A stretch of DNA of 29,059 nucleotides, taken from assembly GCA_946183755.1 (NCBI GenBank), contig CAMHCZ010000005.1, positions 1-29,059 of the forward strand. Reading direction: 5' to 3'. Source of the stretch: an uncultured bacterium (GTDB lineage Bacteria; Bacteroidota; Bacteroidia; Bacteroidales; Paludibacteraceae). The notes under the pieces are model-generated. The model worked only from the letters and a program-made list of their open reading frames with translations, made no database searches and was not told the DNA's origin. Position 1 is the first letter of the stretch. Every line of letters begins with the position of its first letter. Below, one piece after another: positions 8,045 to 16,159 of the stretch. A program made the position numbers and the translations under genes.

Positions 8045-8749
8045 ATGAATGCAATTAAAAGGAACATCCCCAATTCGATAACCTGCTGCAACCTTTTCTC
8101 AGGTTGTGTGGCTTGCGTTTTCGCATTCTGGGGCAATTTCGACTATGCGGCCTTTGCTGTAGTGGCGGCTGCTGTGTTCGACTTCTTCGATGGCTTTGCG
8201 GCAAGGGGGCTGAAGGCGTATTCGCCTATGGGCAAGGAGCTTGACTCGCTGGCGGATGATGTCAGCTTCGGTGTTGCTCCGTCGGTGGCAGTTTACAGCT
8301 ATTTGGACAGTTGCTCTGCAGTGTCGGAATATTCGTTTGTTCCTTTCTTGGCGTTCTTTATCGCGGTGTTCTCGGCACTGCGTCTGGCTAAGTTCAATAT
8401 CGATGAGCGCCAGACATCGTCGTTCATCGGTCTGCCAACACCAGCTAACGCTTTGTTCTGGATGTTCATCATCTCGACACTTAATCATTACGGGCTGAAG
8501 CTCGGTGTCAGCGGAGTGGCAGTTCTGCTTGTGGTAGAGGCTTTGTTCTGTTATCTGATGGTGTCGCCGCTGCCGATGTTCTCGCTCAAGTTTCATGACT
8601 TCTCGTTGTCAAACAACAAGCTTAGATACTTGTTTCTCGCGGTGAGCGTCGTTTTCATTATTATATTCAGAATGGCGTCATTCCCGGTCATAATATTATT
8701 CTACATAATGCTCTCGGTGATAGACGATGTCGCAAAAAAGAAAGCATAA
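8045..8749 (+). CDS. pssA: CDP-diacylglycerol-serine O-phosphatidyltransferase
   Basis: PssA joins CDP-diacylglycerol and L-serine to phosphatidylserine. It has a multi-pass CDP-alcohol phosphatidyltransferase fold, 234 aa. The catalytic motif is complete: D46, then DG at 49-50, R54, G63, D67 and D71 (DGxxAR...G...D...D). It belongs to the integral-membrane type II enzymes, not the E. coli peripheral type. With cdsA and psd it completes the phosphatidylethanolamine pathway in one operon. Confidence 0.95.
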   Translation: MNAIKRNIPNSITCCNLFSGCVACVFAFWGNFDYAAFAVVAAAVFDFFDGFAARGLKAYSPMGKELDSLADDVSFGVAPSVAVYSYLDSCSAVSEYSFVPFLAFFIAVFSALRLAKFNIDERQTSSFIGLPTPANALFWMFIISTLNHYGLKLGVSGVAVLLVVEALFCYLMVSPLPMFSLKFHDFSLSNNKLRYLFLAVSVVFIIIFRMASFPVIILFYIMLSVIDDVAKKKA

Positions 8750-8753
8750 GGAA

Positions 8754-9311
8754 ATGGTAAGAAGTATTCGACATCTGTTTTTTATAGTTGCGCTTATCTC
8801 GTTTGCGCTGGTTTCATGCGATGACGAGTATCAAGACACAAAAGACGCAGGCGAGGCTTACATAAAAAGCGTAAGCGACAATGACATATACACATTGAAC
8901 ACAGGGCTTAAGTATAAGAAATACTTCGAGGAAGACCCTTCGTGGCCAGATGTGCCAGCGATGCCGGGGTTCATAAACATCAACTACACAGCGATGTTCA
9001 TCAACGGCGACACTCTGGCGTGCGACAGCGCGAAATACAAGACATACCAGATTGTCGAGTCGATAAGCTCGTCGGGCGACACGACATGGAAGGACACGAC
9101 TGTCCTTGTAAAGCCGACGTTCTATTACTCAAACATGATAGACGGCTGCAAGCAGGCGATAAAGAGAATGAAGGTCGGCTCGAAGTGGAGGCTGTGGATT
9201 CCGTACAATCTCGCGTACGGCTCCGACGGCATAAATGACGGCACAATAAAGGTGGACCCTTACACGGCTCTGATTTATGATATTGAGCTGATTGGAGTAA
9301 CTGCTGAATAA
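8754..9311 (+). CDS. FKBP-like lipoprotein with eroded active site
   Basis: This is an exported lipoprotein (185 aa from the ATG at 8754). The signal is MVRSIRHLFFIVALISFALVSC, with a lipobox ending LVSC. The C-terminal half resembles FKBP-type peptidyl-prolyl isomerases: MKVGSKWRLWIPYNLAYGSDG, then PYTALIYDIELIGV. However, the usual VIPGW segment is replaced by FYYSNMIDGC, and the FDS of the substrate pocket is only partly kept (LACDS), so isomerase activity is doubtful. An earlier ATG at 8727 would overlap pssA by 23 nt and add a basic tail before the signal peptide. I prefer 8754, five nt after the pssA stop. It might instead be classed in a Bacteroidetes DUF related to FKBP. Confidence 0.8.
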   Translation: MVRSIRHLFFIVALISFALVSCDDEYQDTKDAGEAYIKSVSDNDIYTLNTGLKYKKYFEEDPSWPDVPAMPGFININYTAMFINGDTLACDSAKYKTYQIVESISSSGDTTWKDTTVLVKPTFYYSNMIDGCKQAIKRMKVGSKWRLWIPYNLAYGSDGINDGTIKVDPYTALIYDIELIGVTAE

Positions 9312-9321
9312 TTCACTGAAG

Positions 9322-10101
9322 ATGAAGAGAATAGCGCTAAGACTTTTTATAACGATACTTTTTGTATGTTCTGCCGATTTATATGCGCAGAGAATAGGTC
9401 TGGACGGCAGTTATGTCGCAGACTTTTTGGCTCAGAAGGAAGGCGGCAAATCAAAAACGAACTTCCTGAACGGCTGGAACGCAGAGTTCCGTTACGAGCA
9501 GTTCGTGCGAGACTCTTCGAACCTTTCAGTCAGCTTCGGCATAGGCTGGGAGTTCCGTGCAAACAGATACGGAGTGGAGTGGTATGAGCCATACACGACT
9601 TGCACACGTTTCATGCACTATTTGTATGTGCCTGTGGATGTGAATTATTATTTCCCTCTTGACAAAAAGAAGAAACTGAAAATCTTTGTCTTCGGCGGAC
9701 CGAGACTGAATGTCGGTCTGCTCGGCGACTACGGCCACCATTACTACATGGCGACAAGAGACTACAAGCTGAGAAATCCGTTCGGATCCTCATTCGCCGG
9801 CGACAGTATGCACAGATTCGACTTCTCGATAGGCGCAGGTGTAGGAATCGAGTATTACGGCGCGTTCATGAAGGTGGGTTACGATTTCCCTGTGACCAAT
9901 TCGGCGAGCGCGTATAAGCCATCAGATATTTATCAGCACAACCTTAGAGTGACACTCGGATATATGCTTGACCTCAGAGCCATAGCCAAGAAGAGGAATA
10001 GGCACAGACTGCCTGGACAGCGCTCCGGACTGAGACAGATGGCTCTGCCGGAAGAAAAAGCTATGCCTGGCATGAATCAAGGTGGCATGATGAGAAGATA
10101 G
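9322..10101 (+). CDS. Outer-membrane beta-barrel protein
   Basis: This is a 259-aa predicted porin-family (PorT/OmpW-like) barrel. The signal peptide spans about residues 1-22, ending DLYA before QRIGLDGSY. Alternating strands rich in aromatic residues follow, typical of an 8- to 10-strand barrel (NLSVSFGIGWEF, YLYVPVDVNYYF, KLKIFVFGGPRLNVGLL, FDFSIGAGVGIEYYGAFMKVGYDF, HNLRVTLGYML). The terminal barrel strand is followed by a basic, Met/Gly-rich tail of about 35 residues (KKRNRHRLPGQRSG to GMNQGGMMRR), unusual after the last strand of a barrel. It lies 10 nt after the FKBP-like gene, suggesting both act in the outer membrane or periplasm. The substrate is unknown. Confidence 0.8.
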   Translation: MKRIALRLFITILFVCSADLYAQRIGLDGSYVADFLAQKEGGKSKTNFLNGWNAEFRYEQFVRDSSNLSVSFGIGWEFRANRYGVEWYEPYTTCTRFMHYLYVPVDVNYYFPLDKKKKLKIFVFGGPRLNVGLLGDYGHHYYMATRDYKLRNPFGSSFAGDSMHRFDFSIGAGVGIEYYGAFMKVGYDFPVTNSASAYKPSDIYQHNLRVTLGYMLDLRAIAKKRNRHRLPGQRSGLRQMALPEEKAMPGMNQGGMMRR

Positions 10102-10133
10102 ACAAATTAATAAAAACCATAAAACTGCTGTAG

Positions 10134-12710
10134 ATGACGCAGACAGACAAAAAGACTTTCGGCAAGATCGCATTGCCGCATATTGTAGCTGTAGCATTAT
10201 TTTTCATAATCTCAATCGTTTATTTTTCTCCGGTTCTGGACGGCAAATCCTTGGTTGGAAGCGATACAGAAAGCTGGATAGGCATGAGCAAGGAAGCGAG
10301 AGACTTCAACGCGACCCATAGCGAAGGCACATTATGGACGAATTCCATGTTCGGCGGAATGCCGACATACCAGATTGCCGGTCCAAAGTCCTATGACTTC
10401 CTGACAATCGTCGTCGGCGACACACTTTACCAGTTGCCAAGAGTGGTTTATACCTTATTCCTGTATCTTATCGGATTTTACATACTTATGTTGTGCTTCG
10501 ACGTGAAGCCATGGCTCAGCCTTGTGCTGGCGCCTGCCTTTGCGTTTTGTTCGTACAATTTGATAATACTTGCAGCGGGACATGACACGAAGGCGCTTTC
10601 GATAGCTTATATGCCTGCCGTGATAGGCAGTGTCATTTATTCGTTCAGGAAAAACAGGTACATAGGCGCAGTCCTTACGGCATTTTTCCTGGCGTTACTC
10701 ATAAGAGCTAATCACCTTCAGATAGTTTACTACACGCTCATCGCGCTCATAATTTACGGAATCTCTGAACTGATATTCGCCATAAAGGAAAAGAGACTGA
10801 AACCGATGTTCGGAACATTGGGACTGTTGGTCGTGTCGGCAGTGATTGCTGTCGGACTGAATGCGACAATGCTGATCATAACAAAGGAGTACAGCGACTA
10901 TACGATGCGAGGCCGTTCCAACGGACTGACAATCGACAAGAGCAGCCAGACCGAGGGATTGGACAAGGACTACATCACAGGATGGTCTTACGGCATAGGC
11001 GAGACCTTCACGCTCCTTATCCCCGACTTCAAAGGCGGAGCGTCGCAGGAATATCTGCCAGTTGATTCTAAGACCGGCGAGAAACTCAAGGAACTTGGAG
11101 CTAACCCCGAGGCGATACTCACAAACCAGCCAATGCCTACATACTGGGGAACACAGCCTTTCACTGCTGGTCCTGTTTATGCCGGAGCGATAGTCTGCTT
11201 CCTGGCGTTGCTGGCGCTTCTTATCGCTCCAAATAGGGAAAGATGGTGGCTGCTTGCGGCGTTTATCGTGGGCATGCTGCTCTCGTGGGGACGTAATTTC
11301 CCAGCGCTGACTAATTTCTTCATCGATTACGTGCCGCTCTACAATATGTTCAGGACAGTGTCCATGACGCTTGTGATATCTTGTCTGGCTTTGGCTGTGT
11401 TGGCAGGTCTTGCGCTGAAATACTGGTTCTGGCCAGTGGAAGGCACACCTTCAGCCGACGAGAAGTTCCGTCGCAAGGCATTGTACATATCGGCTGGTGT
11501 GACAGGCGGATTATGTCTGCTCTTCTGGCTGATACCTTCTATTGCCGGCGACTTCAAGGCCGATGTGGATGGTTACATGGTGCAGAACGGTTATCCGTCG
11601 TTCTTCCTTGACACATTGCCAGCCGACAGAAAGGCGATGCTCTCAAGTTCGGCTTTGCGCTCGTTGATTTTCATAGCGTTGGCATTTGTCGTATTGCTGT
11701 TATCCAAGACAAATGACAAGAAGAGCGCAGGAAAGATACCTATGTATGGCGCATTCGTGGCGTTAGGAGTGTTTGTGCTGATCGACATGGTGCCGATAGC
11801 AAAAAGATATTTGAACAACACAATGTTCAAGAAGCAGCCTAAGATTGACTATTTCCAGCCGTCGGCAGCGGATGAGATGATATTGGCGGACAAGTCGGAG
11901 CACAGGGTTCTGGACTTGACGACAAACGTGTTCAACAGTTCCAAGCCGTCATACTTCCATCATTCGATAGGCGGATACCACGCAGCCAAGTTGCGTCGTT
12001 ATCAGGAACTTATAAACATCCACATCGACAAGGAAATATCAAACATAATAACAACATTCCAGGTGGCAAGCTCAGCCAAAGACGTGAACGAGGTGAACGC
12101 GATGTTTGCCAATGCATTCTCGCAGTGCAAGGTGCTGAACATGCTCAATATGAAGTATGTGATATACAATCCGGACCAGGCGCCGCTGCAGAACCCTTAT
12201 GCCAACGGACCGGCATGGATCGTGAAGCAGGCGATAATGGCTGAGACACCGGATGAGGAGATGATAGCGCTCGGCAGGATGGACAACAAGCAGTCTTTGG
12301 TGTTCGACAAGGAGTACAAGAGCCAGGTACCAGACGAATTCATAAACAAAAAGGGTGTGGCGCTGGCTAATGCAGTGGATTCCGCAGCGGTCATCTCTCT
12401 GCTTTCGTATGCGCCTAACCATCTGCAATATTCATACAAGTCATCGACCAAGAGCCTTGCCGTGTTCTCGGAGATTTATTACGACAAGGGCTGGAACGCT
12501 TATGTGGACGGCAAACCCGCAGAATACTTCCGTGCGAACTATCTGCTCAGAGCCATGTGTCTGCCGGCAGGCGAGCACAAGGTTGAGTTCAAGTTCGAGC
12601 CGCAGTCTTATGCTACAGGCAATCTGTTGAGAAGCATTGCCACAGTCCTGTTCCTGTTGGCTGTCGGCGCGCTTGTCTTCTACCACTACAAACGCAAACG
12701 TGCATCATAA
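10134..12710 (+). CDS. YfhO family multi-pass membrane protein
   Basis: This is an 858-aa protein with a GT-C-like layout: about a dozen or more transmembrane segments in the first two thirds, the first at about 13-32 (HIVAVALFFIISIVYFSP), a large soluble domain, and a last TM near 832-852 followed by KRKRAS. The early non-membrane loop contains NSMFGGMPTYQIAG, a motif I associate with YfhO proteins of Bacteroidetes. In Firmicutes, YfhO adds sugars to lipoteichoic acid. The Bacteroidetes role is not established, so lipid-linked glycosyl transfer in the envelope is inference. The C-terminal region (IYYDKGWNAYVDGKPAEYFRANYLLRAMCLPAG) is also typical. It lies in the envelope operon, 14 nt before the methyltransferase-like gene. 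Confidence 0.87.
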   Translation: MTQTDKKTFGKIALPHIVAVALFFIISIVYFSPVLDGKSLVGSDTESWIGMSKEARDFNATHSEGTLWTNSMFGGMPTYQIAGPKSYDFLTIVVGDTLYQLPRVVYTLFLYLIGFYILMLCFDVKPWLSLVLAPAFAFCSYNLIILAAGHDTKALSIAYMPAVIGSVIYSFRKNRYIGAVLTAFFLALLIRANHLQIVYYTLIALIIYGISELIFAIKEKRLKPMFGTLGLLVVSAVIAVGLNATMLIITKEYSDYTMRGRSNGLTIDKSSQTEGLDKDYITGWSYGIGETFTLLIPDFKGGASQEYLPVDSKTGEKLKELGANPEAILTNQPMPTYWGTQPFTAGPVYAGAIVCFLALLALLIAPNRERWWLLAAFIVGMLLSWGRNFPALTNFFIDYVPLYNMFRTVSMTLVISCLALAVLAGLALKYWFWPVEGTPSADEKFRRKALYISAGVTGGLCLLFWLIPSIAGDFKADVDGYMVQNGYPSFFLDTLPADRKAMLSSSALRSLIFIALAFVVLLLSKTNDKKSAGKIPMYGAFVALGVFVLIDMVPIAKRYLNNTMFKKQPKIDYFQPSAADEMILADKSEHRVLDLTTNVFNSSKPSYFHHSIGGYHAAKLRRYQELINIHIDKEISNIITTFQVASSAKDVNEVNAMFANAFSQCKVLNMLNMKYVIYNPDQAPLQNPYANGPAWIVKQAIMAETPDEEMIALGRMDNKQSLVFDKEYKSQVPDEFINKKGVALANAVDSAAVISLLSYAPNHLQYSYKSSTKSLAVFSEIYYDKGWNAYVDGKPAEYFRANYLLRAMCLPAGEHKVEFKFEPQSYATGNLLRSIATVLFLLAVGALVFYHYKRKRAS

Positions 12711-12724
12711 AAACATAACCGCTT

Positions 12725-13285
12725 ATGGATACAGCACCTAAGATATTGAAATGGCGTCAGAAATTAGTGCAGGAGGAGACTCACTCGTCTTCGCACTGGG
12801 TGTTGGATTATGTGAGCGGCGAGGGCGACTTCATAGTAGCCATGATGGATGCGCATTGGTCGGCCAAGGGCATCGAGTCGGACGAGCAGAATAGGGAGAA
12901 GGCTAAGCGCAGATACGGCGTTTCTATTATTTTCCCGAGTGAGACTTCGAAACTGGATGAACTGTCGTTCGGCGCAGTGACAGCATGGAGCGGATTGCCG
13001 GAAGAAGGCTATTTGCCGCCGCTTGAAGCGCTGAAGGTGTTTCACAAGGTGCTGGTGGAGAACGGCTCGCTGTTTCTGGCGCTACCGTCCAGCGAGTACA
13101 GCAAAGAGAACGTCGCGACGATGGCTAACGAGGCCGGTTTCGGCATAGATGCAATATTTCCGCAGCCGGAGACAGGATTGTTCTCGTTCATTCAGAACAT
13201 GAGCACGAAGAAGCATCCAGAATCGGCGAGTGTGATAGTCTATCACTTAAAGAAGCTTGACACGCTCAATTTCCATGTCTTCTGA
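12725..13285 (+). CDS. Degenerate class I methyltransferase-like protein
   Basis: The 186-aa protein has the order of a class I SAM methyltransferase. A motif I analogue VLDYVSGEGDF (26-36) is followed by GIESDEQNREKAKRRYG (49-65, an acidic residue ending strand 2). FGAVTAWSGLPEEGYLPPLEALKVFHKVL (82-110) corresponds to the usual FDVVTLWxVLEHLxxPLxALxxxxRVL, followed by NGSLFLALPS. Motif I has lost the first glycine of GxGxG, the EHL of motif IV is gone, and the N-terminal cap is short. The fold is probably kept, while catalysis is uncertain. It is the last gene of the operon before a new promoter. Confidence 0.7.
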   Translation: MDTAPKILKWRQKLVQEETHSSSHWVLDYVSGEGDFIVAMMDAHWSAKGIESDEQNREKAKRRYGVSIIFPSETSKLDELSFGAVTAWSGLPEEGYLPPLEALKVFHKVLVENGSLFLALPSSEYSKENVATMANEAGFGIDAIFPQPETGLFSFIQNMSTKKHPESASVIVYHLKKLDTLNFHVF

Positions 13286-13295
13286 CTTTGAAAAA

Positions 13296-13326
13296 TTCGT
13301 ACTTTAAACTTTATCTTGTAAATTTG
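13296..13326 (+). promoter_or_regulatory. Possible promoter for ftsX
   Basis: TAAATTTG at 13319-13326 fits TAnnTTTG. A TTCG at 13296-13299, 19 nt upstream, is an imperfect -33 match. It lies in the 83-bp AT-rich gap between the methyltransferase-like gene and ftsX, the largest gap since rsfS. It starts a second transcription unit or boosts the first. Confidence 0.42.
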
Positions 13327-13368
13327 AAAGATTTTTCTTTTTGACACAAAGGGTAAAAATATATTGAT

Positions 13369-14250
13369 ATGGCAAAACAACCCAAGGTTCGTACCAGCAA
13401 ATTCTTCAATTCAAATTTCACAACAACCATAAGCATCGCGATGGTGCTGTTTCTTGTAGGCATCATCACAACGCTGACTTTGGTAGCAAAGCAGACATCG
13501 GATTATGTGAAAGGCAACATATCGTTCACCATAGTCCTGGAGGACAGCATAGCTAACCCCGACCTGCAGGTGCTCCAGACCCGTCTGAAGACCGCGCCTT
13601 ACGTCAAGTCCACGAAGTTCATCTCCAAGGAAAGGGCTATGAGCGAGCTGTCGGACGAGTTGGGCGAGATGCCTGAGGATGTCATAGGCTACAATCCGCT
13701 TCTTGCGTCTATCGAGGTGAATGCTTCGGCAGAGTATGCGAACGCCAGCAGCATGGACAACATCAAGAAGGAACTTTCGGCTTATGACGGTGTGCATGAG
13801 GTGATATATCAGGAGAACATGATGGAGGACGTGAACAGAAACATCAACCTCATATCGTTGTTCCTGGCTGGAGTCTCGCTGCTGATGCTCATCGTGTCAA
13901 TCGGACTTATCAACAACACAATCCGCCTGCAGCTTTATTCTAAGCGATTCACCATCAATACAATGCGCCTGGTGGGAGCTACAGCATGGTTCATTCGTAA
14001 GCCATTCCTCGGCAGAAGCCTGCTGAACGGACTGATAGCCGCGCTGCTGTCTTCGGCATTGCTTGAGGGCTTGCTCTATTACCTGCAGTATTACTACGGA
14101 TTCCCGCTCTTTAACCTCGTCGCGCCAATGAACATCGTTATAACCGTGGGCGTGATATTCATACTGGGAATTGTCATATCGCTGTTCTCGTCGATGTTCG
14201 CAGTAGGCAAGTACTTGCGCATCAAGACAAATGACTTGTATTACATTTAA
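13369..14250 (+). CDS. ftsX: Cell division protein FtsX
   Basis: FtsX is the membrane half of the FtsEX ABC-type complex that activates peptidoglycan hydrolases at the septum. The 293 aa have four TM segments (about 19-40, 161-183, 217-239, 256-279) and one large periplasmic loop (about 45-155) between TM1 and TM2 for hydrolase or adaptor binding. The conserved cytoplasmic MRLVGAT with FIRKPF (199-213) is the family landmark that contacts FtsE. The ATPase gene ftsE is not adjacent and must be elsewhere. The gene begins a tightly packed run with DUF3098, uppP and truB. Confidence 0.95.
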   Translation: MAKQPKVRTSKFFNSNFTTTISIAMVLFLVGIITTLTLVAKQTSDYVKGNISFTIVLEDSIANPDLQVLQTRLKTAPYVKSTKFISKERAMSELSDELGEMPEDVIGYNPLLASIEVNASAEYANASSMDNIKKELSAYDGVHEVIYQENMMEDVNRNINLISLFLAGVSLLMLIVSIGLINNTIRLQLYSKRFTINTMRLVGATAWFIRKPFLGRSLLNGLIAALLSSALLEGLLYYLQYYYGFPLFNLVAPMNIVITVGVIFILGIVISLFSSMFAVGKYLRIKTNDLYYI

Positions 14251-14261
14251 TATTCCAAACC

Positions 14262-14507
14262 ATGTCGGAAAACAACAATCACAAGAATTTCCCTGTCGGC
14301 AAGAAGAACCTTGTCCTTATGGCAATATCGTTTGTCATCATAATCATAGGTTTCGTGCTGATGCTGGGTCCTAACTCAGACCAGGCTTTCAATCCTGATA
14401 TATTCTCATTCAGAAGAATCACAGTAGGTCCAATGGTTTCGCTTTTTGGATTCGTGTTTATGATTTTTGCCATAATGTATAAATTTAAAGACAAGGATAA
14501 CGACTAA
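14262..14507 (+). CDS. DUF3098 small membrane protein
   Basis: This is an 81-aa protein with two TM helices (about 16-35 and 55-73) separated by the conserved FNPDIFSFRRIT loop (43-54), which identifies the Bacteroidetes DUF3098 family. Function is unknown. It lies between ftsX (11 nt) and uppP (stop and start share one base, TAATG), so it may serve cell division or the undecaprenyl cycle; that is inference from position. Confidence 0.9.
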   Translation: MSENNNHKNFPVGKKNLVLMAISFVIIIIGFVLMLGPNSDQAFNPDIFSFRRITVGPMVSLFGFVFMIFAIMYKFKDKDND

Positions 14508-15349
14508 TGAGCGCGGACTTAAGCTTACTTCAGACAATAGTGATTTCTATCGTTGAGGGACTGACAGAGTTTCTGCCGGTTTCGTCAACAGGACACATGA
14601 TAATAACGCAGAATCTGATGGGTGTGAACGAGGGCAGTCCTTTTGTTCATGCCTTCACTTTTATAATCCAGTTCGGAGCGATACTCTCGGTCGTGTGCCT
14701 GTATTGGAAGAAATTCTTCCTCGTCAGGAGCAAAGAGGAGTTCAACGACAGGCTTAAGTTCTACGGCCTGCTCATCATCGGAGTGCTGCCGGCTGTTGTC
14801 ATCGGACTTGCGGCTAAGAAGAGCGGTCTGCTGGACTGGCTTCTGGACAGTGTCGAGGTCGTGGCGGTTATGCTGATACTCGGCGGTATATTCATGCTTT
14901 TCTGCGACAGAATATTCAACAAGGGCAAGGAGGAAAACGAGGTTACGGCTAAGAGAGCCTTCATGATAGGTCTTTTTCAGTGTATCTCTGTGATCCCAGG
15001 CGTGAGCCGCAGCATGGCGACAATCGTCGGCGGTATGACGCAGAAACTGACAAGAAAGAAAGCGGCTGAGTTCTCATTCTTCTTGGCTGTTCCTACCATG
15101 GCTGGCGCGACGCTGCTGGATCTTTTGGAGATGTTCGATTCCGAGACGTCGTGGGCGACTTCGGAGCATATCTTCCTGCTTCTCTTGGGCTGCGGCATCG
15201 CTTTTGTCGTGGCATTGTTCGCCATGAAATGGTTCGTAAGCTTCTTGACCAAGTATGGTTTCAAGGCGTTCGGATGGTACAGAATCATTGTCGGCACAGT
15301 CATCGTGTGCCTTCTTCTGGCAGGTTTTGACTTAAACATGGTTGATTAA
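14507..15349 (+). CDS. uppP: Undecaprenyl-diphosphatase (UppP/BacA)
   Basis: UppP dephosphorylates undecaprenyl diphosphate so the lipid carrier can be reused for peptidoglycan and surface polysaccharides. The polytopic protein has 280 aa. The catalytic region includes E17 and E21 in VEGLTEFLPVSSTGH, with SSTGH at 26-30. The second motif PGVSRS (164-169) carries the essential arginine. Both re-entrant motifs are intact. It overlaps DUF3098 and truB by one base each (TAATG), indicating coupled translation. Its carrier would also be used by the flippase-dependent glycan locus further right. Confidence 0.96.
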   Translation: MSADLSLLQTIVISIVEGLTEFLPVSSTGHMIITQNLMGVNEGSPFVHAFTFIIQFGAILSVVCLYWKKFFLVRSKEEFNDRLKFYGLLIIGVLPAVVIGLAAKKSGLLDWLLDSVEVVAVMLILGGIFMLFCDRIFNKGKEENEVTAKRAFMIGLFQCISVIPGVSRSMATIVGGMTQKLTRKKAAEFSFFLAVPTMAGATLLDLLEMFDSETSWATSEHIFLLLLGCGIAFVVALFAMKWFVSFLTKYGFKAFGWYRIIVGTVIVCLLLAGFDLNMVD

Positions 15350-16053
15350 TGGATTTTGACTCAGGAGAAATCCTTTATTTCGACAAGCCGCTGGAGTGGA
15401 CATCTTTTCAGGTGGTCAGCAAGGTTCGTTATGCAATCTGTCATTCATTAGGCCGCAAATCCAAGGCTCTGAAAGTTGGACACGCAGGCACGCTCGACCC
15501 TATGGCTACTGGTGTGCTGGTGTTGTGCACAGGCAAGGCGACCAAGAAAATCGAGTCCTTTCAGTATCAGACTAAGGAATATATTGCAGACCTGTTTCTG
15601 GGCGCGACGACACCTTCGTTCGACACCGAACATCCCGTAGATAAGACTTATCCTACAGAACATATCACACGTGAGCTGGTGGAGGAAACACTGAAGTCGT
15701 TCATCGGAACGATAGAGCAGGAGCCGCCGGCTTATTCGGCAGTCAAGGTCAACGGCCGCCGTGCTTACGCAATGGCGCGCAATGGCGAGGAAGTGACGCT
15801 GAAAAAGAAAACGCTTGTCATAGACTCAATTGAGATACTCGACTTCTCGATGCCTCTGCTGCGCATAAAGGTGGTGTGCAGCAAGGGAACATATATCAGA
15901 GCGCTGGCACGTGACATCGGCGTGGCATTGAATAGCGGCGCGTATCTCACTGCATTGCGCAGAACACGAATCGGCGACGTGAAAGTAGAGGATTGCTGGC
16001 AAGTGGAGGATTTCCTGTCAAAAATGAAAACAAATGCATTTTCACAAGAATAA
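15349..16053 (+). CDS. truB: tRNA pseudouridine(55) synthase TruB
   Basis: TruB converts U55 in the T-loop of tRNAs to pseudouridine. The catalytic aspartate is D50 in HAGTLDPMATG. The segment PPAYSAVKVNGRRAYAMAR (about 127-146) and the CSKGTYIRALARDIG motif are conserved. At 234 aa the protein is short and lacks an obvious C-terminal PUA domain, as is common in Bacteroidetes. It starts within the uppP stop codon (TAATG) and is followed by a 106-bp gap with a promoter. Confidence 0.95.
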   Translation: MDFDSGEILYFDKPLEWTSFQVVSKVRYAICHSLGRKSKALKVGHAGTLDPMATGVLVLCTGKATKKIESFQYQTKEYIADLFLGATTPSFDTEHPVDKTYPTEHITRELVEETLKSFIGTIEQEPPAYSAVKVNGRRAYAMARNGEEVTLKKKTLVIDSIEILDFSMPLLRIKVVCSKGTYIRALARDIGVALNSGAYLTALRRTRIGDVKVEDCWQVEDFLSKMKTNAFSQE

Positions 16054-16079
16054 AATCAAGTGAAAAATGTAGAAAATAC

Positions 16080-16111
16080 TTGACAACCCCTATTCTCAGA
16101 TTGTATATTTG
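16080..16111 (+). promoter_or_regulatory. Promoter for queA
   Basis: TTG (16080-16082, within TTGACA) and TATATTTG (16104-16111) are 21 nt apart, a good match to the Bacteroidetes -33/-7 pair. The predicted leader of about 40 nt contains only a tiny CGCT/AGCG hairpin (16113-16125). Confidence 0.62.
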
Positions 16112-16159
16112 TCGCTCAATCAGCGAATATTAATTCCGTATAAAACATAAAGATATCCC

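Noticed and set aside
8727..8753. ATG at 8727 as start of the FKBP-like gene
   Set aside because: It would overlap pssA by 23 nt and put nine polar residues before the signal peptide. ATG 8754 fits the lipoprotein signal better.
16039..16066. TTTTCAC/GTGAAAA inverted repeat at the truB end as a terminator
   Set aside because: Only 7 AT-rich pairs with a 14-nt loop and no following T run; too weak to call.
16054..16159. Possible preQ1 riboswitch before queA
   Set aside because: The predicted leader after the promoter is only about 40 nt with one 4-bp hairpin. There is no C-rich loop plus A-rich tail pseudoknot pattern.
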